Source: Natrinema hispanicum (GTDB lineage: Archaea; Halobacteriota; Halobacteria; Halobacteriales; Natrialbaceae). From it: a stretch of DNA of 64,000 nucleotides. The position numbers and the translations under genes were made by a program. Shown here in pieces: positions 7,539 through 17,081 of the stretch. The stretch is taken from positions 62,001-126,000 of the forward strand of contig NZ_FOIC01000004.1 in NCBI RefSeq assembly GCF_900111485.1. Direction: 5' to 3'. The notes beneath the pieces were generated by a model. The model was not told the origin of the DNA. It saw nothing but the letters and a program-made list of their open reading frames with translations, and searched no databases. Each line of letters begins with the position of its first letter. Within the stretch, counting starts at the first letter, position 1.

Positions 7539-9053
7539 ATGGCAGCCGATTCGTTTCGCGACTATCTCCAGTTACTCGCCGACGACGACGCGCTCGTCTC
7601 GTTCGACGAGCCGGTATCGTGGGATCTCGAGGCAAGCGCGATCACGATGCTCGCCAACCGGACCGACGGCGAGGTGCCGCTGTTCGAGTCGGTCGGGGCG
7701 ACCGACGTCGACGCAGCGCTCGTCGGCGATCCGTACCGCGGGCCACGGAGTCGACCGTGGGATCACTTCGCCCAGTCGTTCGACTTGTCAGCTGGCTTGT
7801 CCGGGGCCGCATACTACGACGCAGTCATCGACCGCCTTCGCTCGCCCTGCGAGCCCCGACTCCTCGAGCCCGAGCGCGCACCCTGCAAGGACGTCGTTCA
7901 CACCGGCGCTGACGTCGACCTCCTGTCGTTCCCCTGGCCGTACGTGCATCGAAGCGACGGCGGGCGGTACTCGAATCTTCACACCATCGTCGCGCCAGAC
8001 CCGGAGACGGAGTGGGGACGATGGTCGAGCCACCGGATGATGATCCATGACGATGCGCTCGCCAGCCTGCTGTTTCTGGCGGGCGAGCAAGTTCCGAATC
8101 GCTATTACTACGAGTACGAACCGCGCGGTGAGCCGATGCCGGTAGCGGCTGTCGTCGGAGCAGAGCCGGCCGTCCAGTGTAGTACCGAGATGTGGATTCC
8201 GACGGGCCGGAGCGAAGCGGCCTTCGCTGGCGGGCTGAAAGACCGGCCCGTCGACCTCGTTGCCTGCGAGACGAACGACCTGTCCGTCCCGGCAACGGCG
8301 GAACTGGTCATTGAAGGTCACGTCCTCCCAAACGAACGCCTCGACGAGGGCCCCTTCGGCGACTATTTCGGTTACATGAACGGCCCGCGGCGGTCGATGC
8401 CCGTGTTCGCCGTCGACGCGATCACCCACCGAGCCGAGCCCCGAGTGCCGTTTTGCGTCGAAGGGACCGGCGTCGGCTATGGCCAGAACTCGAGCAGCAC
8501 GCTCCAGACCGCCGCTGCCGGCCCCGACGCGACGCTTGGCCTGCAGGCGGCTGGCTTCGACGTCGACGCTGCCGTGCCGTGGCGCTTTACCTCCCGGACC
8601 GTTTGGGTGATCGCGACGGACCGGTCGTATCCCGGTGTCCTCCACGAACTGGCGAACTTCGTTTTTACAACGTGGGGCATGCTCCACATCGATTTCTTCG
8701 TGTTCGTCGACTCGACGGTCGACGCACACGACCCACGGGCCGTCCTGACAGCGATCGCGCTGAACGCCGATCCGGACACGGACTTTCACCAGTTCGGCGT
8801 CGAGCGCATGCCGAAAGTCCCGCTTAACATCTACCAGACTCCCGACGAGAAAGGTAGTGCCGATGTCGGCACCTCGAAAGCCAAGACCGCGAAAGCCTAC
8901 ATCGATGCGACAAGTGACCGACCGCCGGAAGACGACGCCGAAATGGAGTCACTGCGCGCACGCGCACAACAACTCCTCGTCGACGCGGGCGTCTCGCCGG
9001 AGCCGTTCGAACTCCTCGAGCAGCGCCAGTACGGGGGCGGTGACCGACGATGA
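7539..9053 (+). CDS. UbiD-family (prenylated-FMN) decarboxylase
   Basis: The protein has 504 residues, the normal length for UbiD/Fdc enzymes, which reversibly decarboxylate aromatic or alpha,beta-unsaturated acids with prenylated FMN. The substrate/cofactor region has WSSHRMMIHDD with the expected arginine, and the catalytic acidic motif ERLDEGPFGDYFGYM lies at about 266-280. C-terminal features LANFVFTTWG and PKVPLNIYQTPDEKG also fit. Its stop overlaps the start of the second UbiD-like gene by four bases (ATGA), showing translational coupling. No UbiX prenyltransferase gene, needed for the cofactor, is in this window. The substrate is unknown. Confidence 0.9.
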   Translation: MAADSFRDYLQLLADDDALVSFDEPVSWDLEASAITMLANRTDGEVPLFESVGATDVDAALVGDPYRGPRSRPWDHFAQSFDLSAGLSGAAYYDAVIDRLRSPCEPRLLEPERAPCKDVVHTGADVDLLSFPWPYVHRSDGGRYSNLHTIVAPDPETEWGRWSSHRMMIHDDALASLLFLAGEQVPNRYYYEYEPRGEPMPVAAVVGAEPAVQCSTEMWIPTGRSEAAFAGGLKDRPVDLVACETNDLSVPATAELVIEGHVLPNERLDEGPFGDYFGYMNGPRRSMPVFAVDAITHRAEPRVPFCVEGTGVGYGQNSSSTLQTAAAGPDATLGLQAAGFDVDAAVPWRFTSRTVWVIATDRSYPGVLHELANFVFTTWGMLHIDFFVFVDSTVDAHDPRAVLTAIALNADPDTDFHQFGVERMPKVPLNIYQTPDEKGSADVGTSKAKTAKAYIDATSDRPPEDDAEMESLRARAQQLLVDAGVSPEPFELLEQRQYGGGDRR

Positions 9054-10456
9054 TTCCATTCGCCCAGTACCTCCGTGGTCTGGACGGCGACGACGACCTG
9101 CTGACGCTCGCGGCCGACGAACTCGGCGACGTTCCACCCGACATCGTCGCGGCTGAAGCGCTCCGTGCGAGCGGGCCGGCGATCCGATACGATCGGGCCG
9201 ACGGCGTCGATCTCGCGAGCGGCGTGTTCAGCGGCCCCGATGGGATGCAGCGGCGAGACGCACAGCCGTGGTCGCGGCTGGCGCTCGGGCTCGGTCTGGA
9301 TCCTGACGGGTCGTTCGTCTCCGTGCTCGAGACGATCACGGGCCTCGGACCGGCCGGGCAGACTGACGGCCCGACGTACGATACGCAGGCGGCGTCACGA
9401 ACCGTCGACAGCGTGCAGGCGCTGGGCCTCCCACAGGGTGCTGACGACGTCTGGCCCGCGCTGACGCTGGGTATGGCGTCGATCGCGACGGCCGATGGCA
9501 CGTACTGGGCACCGATTCACGGCTTCATCGTTGGCGACGAAACGTTCAGAGTGCGGACACCTGCCGCGCTGGCTGCCCTGCTCGACGGTACCGAGACGAT
9601 ATCGATCGCCCTCGGCGTGCCACCTGCTGCTCTTATGACCGCCTACCTCCTCGCCGTGACCGACCACGTCGCGGTGCCGATCCAGGCCTGCGGTGTCGCC
9701 GACGACGTGCCGCTCGTCCCCACGAACGGCGGTCTCGTGCCAAGCGCGACTGAGGTCGTGATCGAGACGACAGTCGCCGACCGCCAGCCCGACTTCCAGT
9801 CGGACCGGCGTGAAGCGTGGGAGTACTGTCTCGAGAGCACGCCGCTGGCGCTGTCCGTCGAGCGAGTGATCGCGGCCGACGAGCCGGTCGTGCCGCTTTC
9901 GCCCGTCGGCCGACCGCTGGCGGATGATCTGCAGCTGACGGGCGTAGCGACAGCGGCGACGCTGTACCACCGCGTCAACAACTATTGGGGAATCTCGCCC
10001 GTCGAGTGGGTTCTCTTACCGGCCGAAGCCGAACTCGGCATCTGTGTCGTCGCCACCGATGTCCTCTATGCTGGCTTCGAATGGCAGCTCGCGAACATCC
10101 TGTTTACGTTCTCGTCGCTGTTCGATACCGTCATTATCGTCGACGAAGACGTCGCACCGACGGATCTCGGCCGCGTCCTCGGTGACATCTGGGTGAAAGC
10201 ACATCCCTCTCGAGACTGGATCTTCAGCGACGCGTCCGCGCCAGCGGCCCAACGCCCCCGGTATCGACAGGACGGACAGACCGGCTCCCGGTTGTACGTC
10301 AATGCGGCCTGGGATCCGCGCTGGGAGGACTCCTATATCGCGCCACGGGTCACGTTCGAAACGTCGTTTCCGCCGGCCGTTCGTGAGGCCGCACGGACGG
10401 CGTGGCGGACACGCCATGATGGCGACGCTGCTGGAAGCGACCACGACGAGCAGTGA
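9050..10456 (+). CDS. Divergent UbiD-like protein lacking the catalytic motif
   Basis: The protein has 468 residues. It aligns by eye along its length with the upstream UbiD: ATEVVIETTV matches TAELVIEGHV, and LANILFTFSSLFDTVIIVDE matches the LANFVFTTWG region. Where the active UbiD has EGPFGDYFGY, this protein reads DRQPDFQSDRREAWEYC, so the catalytic acidic residues are gone. It starts inside the stop of the upstream gene. The best reading is a non-catalytic partner that forms a hetero-oligomer with the active UbiD, or a paralogue with a changed chemistry. I cannot exclude a different function. Confidence 0.78.
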   Translation: MIPFAQYLRGLDGDDDLLTLAADELGDVPPDIVAAEALRASGPAIRYDRADGVDLASGVFSGPDGMQRRDAQPWSRLALGLGLDPDGSFVSVLETITGLGPAGQTDGPTYDTQAASRTVDSVQALGLPQGADDVWPALTLGMASIATADGTYWAPIHGFIVGDETFRVRTPAALAALLDGTETISIALGVPPAALMTAYLLAVTDHVAVPIQACGVADDVPLVPTNGGLVPSATEVVIETTVADRQPDFQSDRREAWEYCLESTPLALSVERVIAADEPVVPLSPVGRPLADDLQLTGVATAATLYHRVNNYWGISPVEWVLLPAEAELGICVVATDVLYAGFEWQLANILFTFSSLFDTVIIVDEDVAPTDLGRVLGDIWVKAHPSRDWIFSDASAPAAQRPRYRQDGQTGSRLYVNAAWDPRWEDSYIAPRVTFETSFPPAVREAARTAWRTRHDGDAAGSDHDEQ

Positions 10457-10486
10457 CTGACAGTACCACTCACATAAAACTGAACA

Positions 10487-10498
10487 AACATATATGTT
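10487..10498. promoter_or_regulatory. 12-base perfect palindrome upstream of the acyl-CoA operon
   Basis: AACATATATGTT is self-complementary and lies 147 bases before the first ATG of the operon, between the end of the UbiD-like gene and the next element. It could be a regulator site or part of the end signal of the upstream gene. Confidence 0.35.
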
Positions 10499-10509
10499 AT
10501 ACAATAGTA

Positions 10510-10529
10510 CGTAAACAGTAGTGTTTACG
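10510..10529. promoter_or_regulatory. Inverted repeat, probable operator of the acyl-CoA operon
   Basis: CGTAAAC, a 6-base spacer and GTTTACG form a perfect 7-base inverted repeat about 85 bases upstream of the TATA box of the operon. The symmetry suits a dimeric helix-turn-helix protein; the IclR regulator at 22.8 kb is one candidate, but nothing shown here ties them. Confidence 0.5.
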
Positions 10530-10612
10530 CAGTACAGTAGTCTGATGAAGCGGGTCTATTCTGCAAAAACATACAGTATTCGTCTGTTTTCTCTGCGGAA
10601 TTTACCGGTGGC

Positions 10613-10620
10613 ATTATATA
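10613..10620 (+). promoter_or_regulatory. TATA box of the acyl-CoA operon
   Basis: ATTATATA is centred 28 bases before the ATG at 10645, so the transcript is probably leaderless. Confidence 0.6.
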
Positions 10621-10644
10621 GGGGAACGATATCCGGGTTGGTGT

Positions 10645-12327
10645 ATGGTGTCCAGCCACAACCTCTCGGACTACGAGACTGAACGGGAGCAGTTCTCGTG
10701 GGACGATATCTACGCGGATGCGGATTGGGATGCACCGGCGGAACTAAACATCGGACACGAGGTCGCCGACCGGCATGCGACCGAGCGTGAGTCGGTCGCA
10801 CTCTATCAGGTCGATACCGACGGCGAGCTGACGAAGCTGACCTTCTGGGAGTTGGCCGACCGCTCGAGTCAGTTCGCGAACGTCCTCGAGCAGTTGGGTG
10901 TCGAGCAGGGCGACCGCGTGTTCTCGTATATGCCACGGATTCCGGAACACTACGTGGCGCTGGTCGGCACGCTGAAACGCGGGGCCGTCTGGGGGAGCGT
11001 CAACGAACGCTTCGGACCGGACGGCATCTCCTATCGGCTCGACGACTGCGATGCGAAGGTCCTCGTGACGACGAGCGACAACCGCGAGACGGTTGCGAAG
11101 GCACTCGAGGACGCGCCGACGGTCGAACACGTCATCACCGTCGACCGCGGCGACGGCGCACCTGCCGACGACGTCGTGTTCAATACGGCACTCGACGGCG
11201 CGAGCACCGAGTACGAGGCTGCCGCCACTGGCGGCGAAGACGATGCGTTGCTCTACTACACCTCAGGGACGACCGGGCTGGCGAAAGGTGTTCTCCACAA
11301 ACAGCGCTGGGTAGCCGGCGTCGCGGCGACTCAGAAGTACGCCGTCGACCTCCAGCCCGGCGATCTCTACTGGAGTACAGGCGATTTGGGCTGGCTGACA
11401 GGCGCGATCAACACTCTTGGGGCCTGGTTCTGGGGGGCCTCGCTGTTCACCTACGAAGGCGAGTTCGACCCGGAGACGTGGGCCGAGTTGCTCGATGAGT
11501 ACCCGATCACCGTGTTGTTCTCGGTGCCGACGGCCTACCGAATGCTCCGCGAGAACGAGGACGTGCTCGCAGACGTCGATCTCGATCTGCGTCACGCGCT
11601 CTCGATCGGTGAGCCGCTGTCTGCGGGCGTCGTCGAGTGGGGCGAGAACGAACTCGGCGTCACCATCCTTGACACGTACGGCCAGACGGAGACGGGCAAC
11701 ATGATCATCAACAACTACCCGACGATGGAGCTCCGACCCGGCTCGATGGGCAAGCCGCTGCCGGGGATCGAGGCCGACATCGTCGATCCCGAAACGGGCG
11801 AAGTGCTCGAGCCCGGCGAGACCGGCGAGATCGCCGAGCGCGGGGACTACCCCTGTTTCTTCGCCGAGTACTGGAACAAACCCGAGAAGACCGCGTCGTG
11901 TTTCGTCGACGGCTCCGACGGCGAATGGTACCTCTCGGGTGACCTCGCACACAAAGACGAGGACGGCTACTTCTGGTTCGAAGGGCGGGCCGACGACGTT
12001 ATCCTCTCCTCGGGCTACCGCATCGGCCCCTTCGAGGTCGAGAGCTCGCTGGGCGAACACGAGGCCGTCGCCGAGGCCGCCGTCGTTCCTAAACCACACA
12101 CGGAACGAGGCAACATCGTGAAAGCCTACATCGTGCCAAGCGAGAGCGCGACCCCCTCCGAGGACCTCAAGGAGAACATCAAGACCCACGTCAAAGAGGA
12201 GCTATCGGCCCACGAGTACCCGCGCGAACTCGAGTTCCGCGACGAACTGCCGAAGACGGTCACCGGAAAGATCCGCCGGACCGAACTGCAAGACGAGGCG
12301 GAAGACGAAGCCGAGGCGGCGACGTAA
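10645..12327 (+). CDS. AMP-forming acyl-CoA synthetase (first gene of the carboxylase operon)
   Basis: The protein has 560 residues. It shows the adenylate-forming signatures in order: P-loop YYTSGTTGLAKGV near 205, DTYGQTETGN near 345, GDLAHKDEDGYFWFEGRADD near 432, the hinge YRIGP, and the C-terminal catalytic lysine in KTVTGKIRR near 545. It converts a carboxylic acid, CoA and ATP to acyl-CoA, AMP and PPi; sequence and context favour a short or medium branched acid rather than acetate. It opens a tight operon with acyl-CoA dehydrogenase, the biotin carboxylase subunits and MaoC, which suggests that it activates the pathway's starting acid. Confidence 0.9.
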   Translation: MVSSHNLSDYETEREQFSWDDIYADADWDAPAELNIGHEVADRHATERESVALYQVDTDGELTKLTFWELADRSSQFANVLEQLGVEQGDRVFSYMPRIPEHYVALVGTLKRGAVWGSVNERFGPDGISYRLDDCDAKVLVTTSDNRETVAKALEDAPTVEHVITVDRGDGAPADDVVFNTALDGASTEYEAAATGGEDDALLYYTSGTTGLAKGVLHKQRWVAGVAATQKYAVDLQPGDLYWSTGDLGWLTGAINTLGAWFWGASLFTYEGEFDPETWAELLDEYPITVLFSVPTAYRMLRENEDVLADVDLDLRHALSIGEPLSAGVVEWGENELGVTILDTYGQTETGNMIINNYPTMELRPGSMGKPLPGIEADIVDPETGEVLEPGETGEIAERGDYPCFFAEYWNKPEKTASCFVDGSDGEWYLSGDLAHKDEDGYFWFEGRADDVILSSGYRIGPFEVESSLGEHEAVAEAAVVPKPHTERGNIVKAYIVPSESATPSEDLKENIKTHVKEELSAHEYPRELEFRDELPKTVTGKIRRTELQDEAEDEAEAAT

Positions 12328-12382
12328 CCTGCCGCCCCGGAGGACGAATTATTAGAGACGACCTACAACGATATACCATACC

Positions 12383-13549
12383 ATGAATTTCGAGTCTACG
12401 CAAGAACGGTCGATGATCCGTTCGACCGCACAAGCGGTCGCAGCAGAATACGGGCCGGAGTACTGGCGCGAGAAAGAGGAAAACGAGGAGTTCGCCCAGG
12501 GATTCTGGGACGAGCTCGGCGAAGCCGGCTTCCACGGCCTGCTGGTTCCCGAGGAATACGGCGGTGCCAGTATGGGAATGCAGGATATGGGGCTGGCCAT
12601 GGAGACGCTCTGTGCCGAAGGCTGTGGCATGGCCGGTACCTGGTATCTGGTGCTTACGGCTGGCATGGCCGCTGTCGGCATCCGCGAGAACGGAACGGAA
12701 GCCCAGAAAGAGAAATACCTCACCGACATCGCGACCGGCGAGCGGAACTTCTGCATTGGCATCACCGAACCCGAAGCGGGGACGAACACGCTAAACGTCG
12801 CCACGCGCGCCGAGAAAGACGGCGACGAGTACGTCCTCAACGGACAGAAGGCGTGGATCACTTTCTCCGACCGGGCGGACAATATGATCATCGTCACCCG
12901 CACGACGCCACTCGAGGAGGTCGATCGAGGCACCGGCGGCATCAGCCTGTTCATCGTCGACATGGACACCCCAGGTATCGATGTCTCGCCGATCTCCAAA
13001 CACGGCATGAACTACTCGAAGTCCTGTGAGGTGTTCCTCGAGGACGTCCGCGTCCCCGAAGAGGACCTGCTTGGCGAGGAAGACGAAGGCTGGTGGGCGC
13101 TCGTCGACATGCTCAACCCAGAGCGCATCGGCTTTGCCGCGGCCGGGACGGGGATCGGCAAGCTCGCCGCGAATACGGCGATCGAGTATGCCAACGAACG
13201 CGAGGTGTTCGACGCCCCGATCGGGAGCCATCAGGCGGTCTCGTTCCCGATCACGAAAGCCTACGCGCGGATGGAGACGGCCGCGCTCATGCGCGAAAAG
13301 GCCGCCTGGCTCTACGACCAGGGCGAGGAGTGTGGCTACGAGACAAACGTCGCGAAGGCGACGGCCGTCGATGCCGGCATCGAGGCAGTCAAGCAGTCGA
13401 TGCAGGCCTTCGGCGGCTGGGGCTACGCCACGGAGTACGACGTCGAGCGCTGGTGGCGCGAGATCAACCTCACGCGACTCGCGCCGGTCTCCCAGCAGAT
13501 GGCGTACAACCACATCGGCCAGCAGCTTGGCTTCCCCAAATCCTACTGA
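12383..13549 (+). CDS. Acyl-CoA dehydrogenase (possibly isovaleryl-CoA dehydrogenase-like)
   Basis: The protein has 388 residues with the normal three-part fold. ITEPEAGTN near 131-139 and [14 protein letters not shown] contact flavin and substrate, and [15 protein letters not shown] is the conserved C-terminal FAD segment. The usual catalytic glutamate motif IYEGTSEIQ is absent; the place reads [12 protein letters not shown]. In isovaleryl-CoA and long-chain enzymes the base comes from another helix, so a glutamate near RMETAAL is a possible alternative. It oxidises acyl-CoA to 2-enoyl-CoA with FAD and passes electrons to ETF. It ends two bases before the biotin carboxylase start, so its product probably feeds the carboxylase. 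Confidence 0.87.
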   Translation: MNFESTQERSMIRSTAQAVAAEYGPEYWREKEENEEFAQGFWDELGEAGFHGLLVPEEYGGASMGMQDMGLAMETLCAEGCGMAGTWYLVLTAGMAAVGIRENGTEAQKEKYLTDIATGERNFCIGITEPEAGTNTLNVATRAEKDGDEYVLNGQKAWITFSDRADNMIIVTRTTPLEEVDRGTGGISLFIVDMDTPGIDVSPISKHGMNYSKSCEVFLEDVRVPEEDLLGEEDEGWWALVDMLNPERIGFAAAGTGIGKLAANTAIEYANEREVFDAPIGSHQAVSFPITKAYARMETAALMREKAAWLYDQGEECGYETNVAKATAVDAGIEAVKQSMQAFGGWGYATEYDVERWWREINLTRLAPVSQQMAYNHIGQQLGFPKSY

Positions 13550-13551
13550 CA

Positions 13552-15330
13552 ATGTTCGAGAAAGTTCTCGTCGCGAACCGCGGCGAAATCGCGGTCCGTG
13601 TGATGGCAGCGTGTGAGGAACTCGGCTGTGAGACGGTTGCCGTCTACAGCGACGCCGACCGCAACGGCGGCCACGTCGACTACGCCGACGAGGCGTACAA
13701 CGTCGGCCCGGCACCGGCCAGCGAGTCGTACCTCGATCAGGAGGAGATCATCGACGTCGCCCAACGAGCGGGCGCGGACGCGATCCATCCCGGCTATGGC
13801 TTCCTCGCCGAAAACGCCGAATTCGCCCGTCGCGTCGAGGAGACGCCTGACGTCACGTGGGTTGGCCCACCGAGCGACGCCATGGAGACGCTCGGTGAGA
13901 AGACGAAAGCCCGGTCCGTCATGCAGGCGGCCGGCGTCCCGGTCGTCCCCGGGACGACCGAACCGGTCGACGACGCCGACGAGGTGCGGGCACTGGGCGA
14001 GGAGTACGGCTACCCGATCGCCATCAAAGCCGAAGGCGGCGGTGGCGGCCGCGGCATGAAAATCGTCCGCAGCGAGGCCGAGGTCGACGACGCCCTCGAG
14101 AGCGCCAAACGCGAGGGCGAGGCCTACTTCGGCAACGATTCGGTCTACGTCGAGAAGTACCTCAAAGCGCCCAAACACATCGAGGTGCAGGTGCTCGCGG
14201 ACACGCACGGTAACGTCCGCCATCTCGGCGAGCGCGACTGCTCGCTGCAGCGTCGTCACCAGAAGGTCATCGAGGAGGCCCCGAGCCCGGCGCTCGACGA
14301 CGAGCTCCGCACCGAGATCGGCGAAGCCGCCCGACAGGGCGTCCGGGAGGCCGGGTATACGAACGCCGGCACGGTGGAGTTCCTCGTCGAGGACGGTGAG
14401 TTCTACTTCATGGAGGTAAACACTCGCATCCAGGTCGAACACACCGTCAGCGAGGAAGTGACCGGGATCGACATCGTCCGGTGGCAGCTTCGGGTCGCCG
14501 CCGGCGAGGACCTCGCATTTTCCCAGGACGACGTCGAAATCGACGGCCACGCGGTCGAATACCGAATCAACGCCGAGAACCCGGCCACCGACTTCACGCC
14601 CACGCCCGGGCAACTGACGACCTACCGACCGCCGACGAGCATCGGGATCCGCCTCGACCACGCGGTTGCACAGGGTGACGAGATCGGCGGCGACTACGAC
14701 TCGATGATCGGGAAACTGATCGTCAGCGGCGAGGATCGCGCCCACTGTCTCGAGCGGTCGAAGCGCGCGCTCGAGCACTTCGCGGTCGAAGGCGTCCACA
14801 CGACGATCCCGTTCCACCGGATGATGCTCGACGACGACGTCTTCGTCGCCGGCGATCACACCACGAAGTACCTCGACCGGGAACTCGAGGACGACGCGCT
14901 CGAGGCGGCCGTCGACCGCTGGGGGCCCGCTGAGGCGGCCGGCGGCGACGGGACGGAGTCGACGACCACCGAGGTCGCCGTCGAGGTCGACGGCAAGCGA
15001 TTCGACGTCGTCATCGAAGACGCACGCGCACGGATGACGGCCGAGCCCGCAGACAGCGGCAGCGCCAACGGCTCGAGCGGCGGCTCCGCGGCCGAGGGTG
15101 CCGCCGAGGTCGCCACCGCCGACGCCATCACCGCGGAGATGCAAGGGACCATCCTCTCGGTCGCCGTCGAGGAAGGCGATGAGGTCGCCGCTGGCGACGT
15201 TGTCTGCGTGCTCGAGGCGATGAAGATGGAAAACGACGTGGTCGCCGCCAGTGGCGGGACGGTCGAATCGGTCCCGATCGCAGCGGGCGACTCCGTCGAC
15301 ATGGGCGATACCCTCGTCCGACTGGAGTGA
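13552..15330 (+). CDS. Acyl-CoA carboxylase, biotin carboxylase and biotin carrier fusion
   Basis: The protein has 592 residues. Biotin carboxylase comes first ([23 protein letters not shown]-grasp loop GGGGGRGMK near 164; [14 protein letters not shown] near 287), then a variable linker rich in Ser/Gly, then a biotinyl domain with EAMKMEN carrying the biotinylated lysine near K558. It carboxylates biotin with ATP and bicarbonate, and the next gene supplies the carboxyltransferase. The acyl-CoA substrate could be propionyl-CoA or 3-methylcrotonyl-CoA; position between an acyl-CoA dehydrogenase and a MaoC hydratase favours an enoyl-CoA such as methylcrotonyl-CoA. The ATG at 13552 sits two bases after the upstream stop; an upstream open frame only overlaps the dehydrogenase gene. 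Confidence 0.93.
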   Translation: MFEKVLVANRGEIAVRVMAACEELGCETVAVYSDADRNGGHVDYADEAYNVGPAPASESYLDQEEIIDVAQRAGADAIHPGYGFLAENAEFARRVEETPDVTWVGPPSDAMETLGEKTKARSVMQAAGVPVVPGTTEPVDDADEVRALGEEYGYPIAIKAEGGGGGRGMKIVRSEAEVDDALESAKREGEAYFGNDSVYVEKYLKAPKHIEVQVLADTHGNVRHLGERDCSLQRRHQKVIEEAPSPALDDELRTEIGEAARQGVREAGYTNAGTVEFLVEDGEFYFMEVNTRIQVEHTVSEEVTGIDIVRWQLRVAAGEDLAFSQDDVEIDGHAVEYRINAENPATDFTPTPGQLTTYRPPTSIGIRLDHAVAQGDEIGGDYDSMIGKLIVSGEDRAHCLERSKRALEHFAVEGVHTTIPFHRMMLDDDVFVAGDHTTKYLDRELEDDALEAAVDRWGPAEAAGGDGTESTTTEVAVEVDGKRFDVVIEDARARMTAEPADSGSANGSSGGSAAEGAAEVATADAITAEMQGTILSVAVEEGDEVAAGDVVCVLEAMKMENDVVAASGGTVESVPIAAGDSVDMGDTLVRLE

Positions 15331-15336
15331 TCACCG

Positions 15337-17067
15337 ATGCGAATCAAGATTTCAGACGACACGACCGAAACGGAGGCACGGGCCATCGCCGAAGCCATGG
15401 CGTCACAGTACCGGGAAGACGTGACCGTCGTCACCGACGGCGGCGAGGAGATCAGCAGCGCGTCCTACGACGGCGACGCCGAAACGACGGCCGAGGCCGA
15501 ACCCGAGGCCCAGCCAGCGGCGGACCTCGGGCCGACCGAGCGTGAAGAACTGCTGCTCGAGGAAATCGAGGAAATCCTCGAAGGCGGCCCGGAGAAATAC
15601 AAGGAGCAACTGCCCGAGGAGGGGAAGCTGTTCGTCCGTGACCGGATCGACCTCTGGTTCGGCGACGACTTCCTCTTCGAGGATGGCCGGTTCGCGGAGT
15701 TCGACGCCGACGACCAGCTACCGGCCGACGGCCTGATCACGGGCGCGGCCGAGTTCGAAGGCCGGGACGTCCACTTCATGGCCAACGACTACACGGTCAA
15801 ACGCGGGAGCATGGCCGCGAAAGGCGTCGAGAAGTTCCTGCGGATGCAACAGCGGGCCCTGAAGACCGGCAAGCCGGTGTTGTACCTGATGGACTCCTCG
15901 GGCGGCCGGATCGACCAGCAGACCGGCTTCTTCGCCAACCGCGAGGGCATCGGGAAGTACTACTACAACCACTCGATGCTCTCGGGTCGCGTGCCACAGA
16001 TCTGTGTCCTCTATGGCCCCTGTATCGCCGGCGCGGCCTACACGCCCGTGTTCGCTGACTTCACGGTCATGGTCCGAGATATGTCGGCGATGGCCATCGC
16101 CAGCCCGCGCATGGTCGAGATGGTCACCGGCGAACAGATCGACCTGCAGGAACTCGGTGGGCCGGACGTCCACGCCGGCTACTCCGGCAGTGCGGACCTC
16201 GTTGCCGACGACGAGGAACACGCCCGGGAGCTGGTCGCGAAACTGATGAGCTACCTGCCGAACAACGCAGACGAGAAGCCGCCCCAGACGGACGGCCAGG
16301 CACCTGCCGCTTCACCCGAGGGCATCGACGCGATCGTGCCCCAAGAGCCGAACAAGGGCTACGACATGTTCGACGTCATCGATCGGGTCGTCGACGCCGG
16401 CTCGACGCTCGAGTTACGCCCGGAGTTCGGCAAGGAGATCATCACGGCCTTCGCGAGGATCGACGGCCGGCCGGTCGGGATCGTCGCCAACCAGCCCGCT
16501 CATCGCGCGGGTGCGATCTTCCCCGACGCCGCCGAGAAGGCGGCCCAGTTCATCTGGACCTGTGACGCCTACGACGTCCCGCTGCTGTACCTCTGTGACA
16601 CGCCCGGCTTCATGGCCGGCTCGCAGGTCGAGAAAGACGGCATCTTAGAACAGGGCAAGAAGATGATCTACGCCACGTCCTCGGCGACGGTGCCCAAACA
16701 GTCGGTCGTCGTCCGGAAGGCCTACGGCGCGGGCATCTACGCGATGTCCGGTCCCGCTTACGACCCCGAGAGCGTCATCGGGCTTCCCTCGGGCGAGATC
16801 GCCATTATGGGGCCCGAAGCGGCGATCAACGCCGTCTACGCGCGCAAACTCGCCGAGATTGACGATCCAGACGAGCGCGAGCGCAAAGAACAGGAACTCC
16901 GCGAGGAGTACCGCGAGGACATCGACATCCACCGGATGGCCAGCGAAGTCGTCATCGACGAGATCGTCCCGCCGAGCAGTCTGCGGGAGGAACTCACCAA
17001 CCGCTTTGCGTTCTACGAGACTGTCGAGAAGGACCTGCCCGACAAGAAACACGGGACGATCCTCTGA
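15337..17067 (+). CDS. Acyl-CoA carboxylase carboxyltransferase subunit with N-terminal extension
   Basis: The protein has 576 residues. The carboxyltransferase part runs from about 70 to the end, with GRDVHFMANDYTVKRGSMA, the two acyl-CoA and biotin oxyanion regions (YGPCIAGAAYTPVFADF near 228, and GAGIYAMSGPAYDPE near 465) and TPGFMAGSQVEKDG. It moves carboxyl from biotin to acyl-CoA. Residues 1-50 (MRIKISDDTTETEARAIAEA) are a separate small alpha/beta unit joined by an acidic linker; it resembles the tiny epsilon-type subunits of actinobacterial and halophilic acyl-CoA carboxylases, so it may be a fused assembly subunit. It lies 6 bases after the biotin carboxylase gene. Confidence 0.92.
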   Translation: MRIKISDDTTETEARAIAEAMASQYREDVTVVTDGGEEISSASYDGDAETTAEAEPEAQPAADLGPTEREELLLEEIEEILEGGPEKYKEQLPEEGKLFVRDRIDLWFGDDFLFEDGRFAEFDADDQLPADGLITGAAEFEGRDVHFMANDYTVKRGSMAAKGVEKFLRMQQRALKTGKPVLYLMDSSGGRIDQQTGFFANREGIGKYYYNHSMLSGRVPQICVLYGPCIAGAAYTPVFADFTVMVRDMSAMAIASPRMVEMVTGEQIDLQELGGPDVHAGYSGSADLVADDEEHARELVAKLMSYLPNNADEKPPQTDGQAPAASPEGIDAIVPQEPNKGYDMFDVIDRVVDAGSTLELRPEFGKEIITAFARIDGRPVGIVANQPAHRAGAIFPDAAEKAAQFIWTCDAYDVPLLYLCDTPGFMAGSQVEKDGILEQGKKMIYATSSATVPKQSVVVRKAYGAGIYAMSGPAYDPESVIGLPSGEIAIMGPEAAINAVYARKLAEIDDPDERERKEQELREEYREDIDIHRMASEVVIDEIVPPSSLREELTNRFAFYETVEKDLPDKKHGTIL

Positions 17068-17081
17068 TCCCCATCCCAACC

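Noticed and set aside
13543-15144. Reverse-strand frame of 533 codons over the biotin carboxylase gene
   Set aside because: The forward frame shows perfect biotin carboxylase motifs; the reverse one is a mirror artefact of GC-rich codons.
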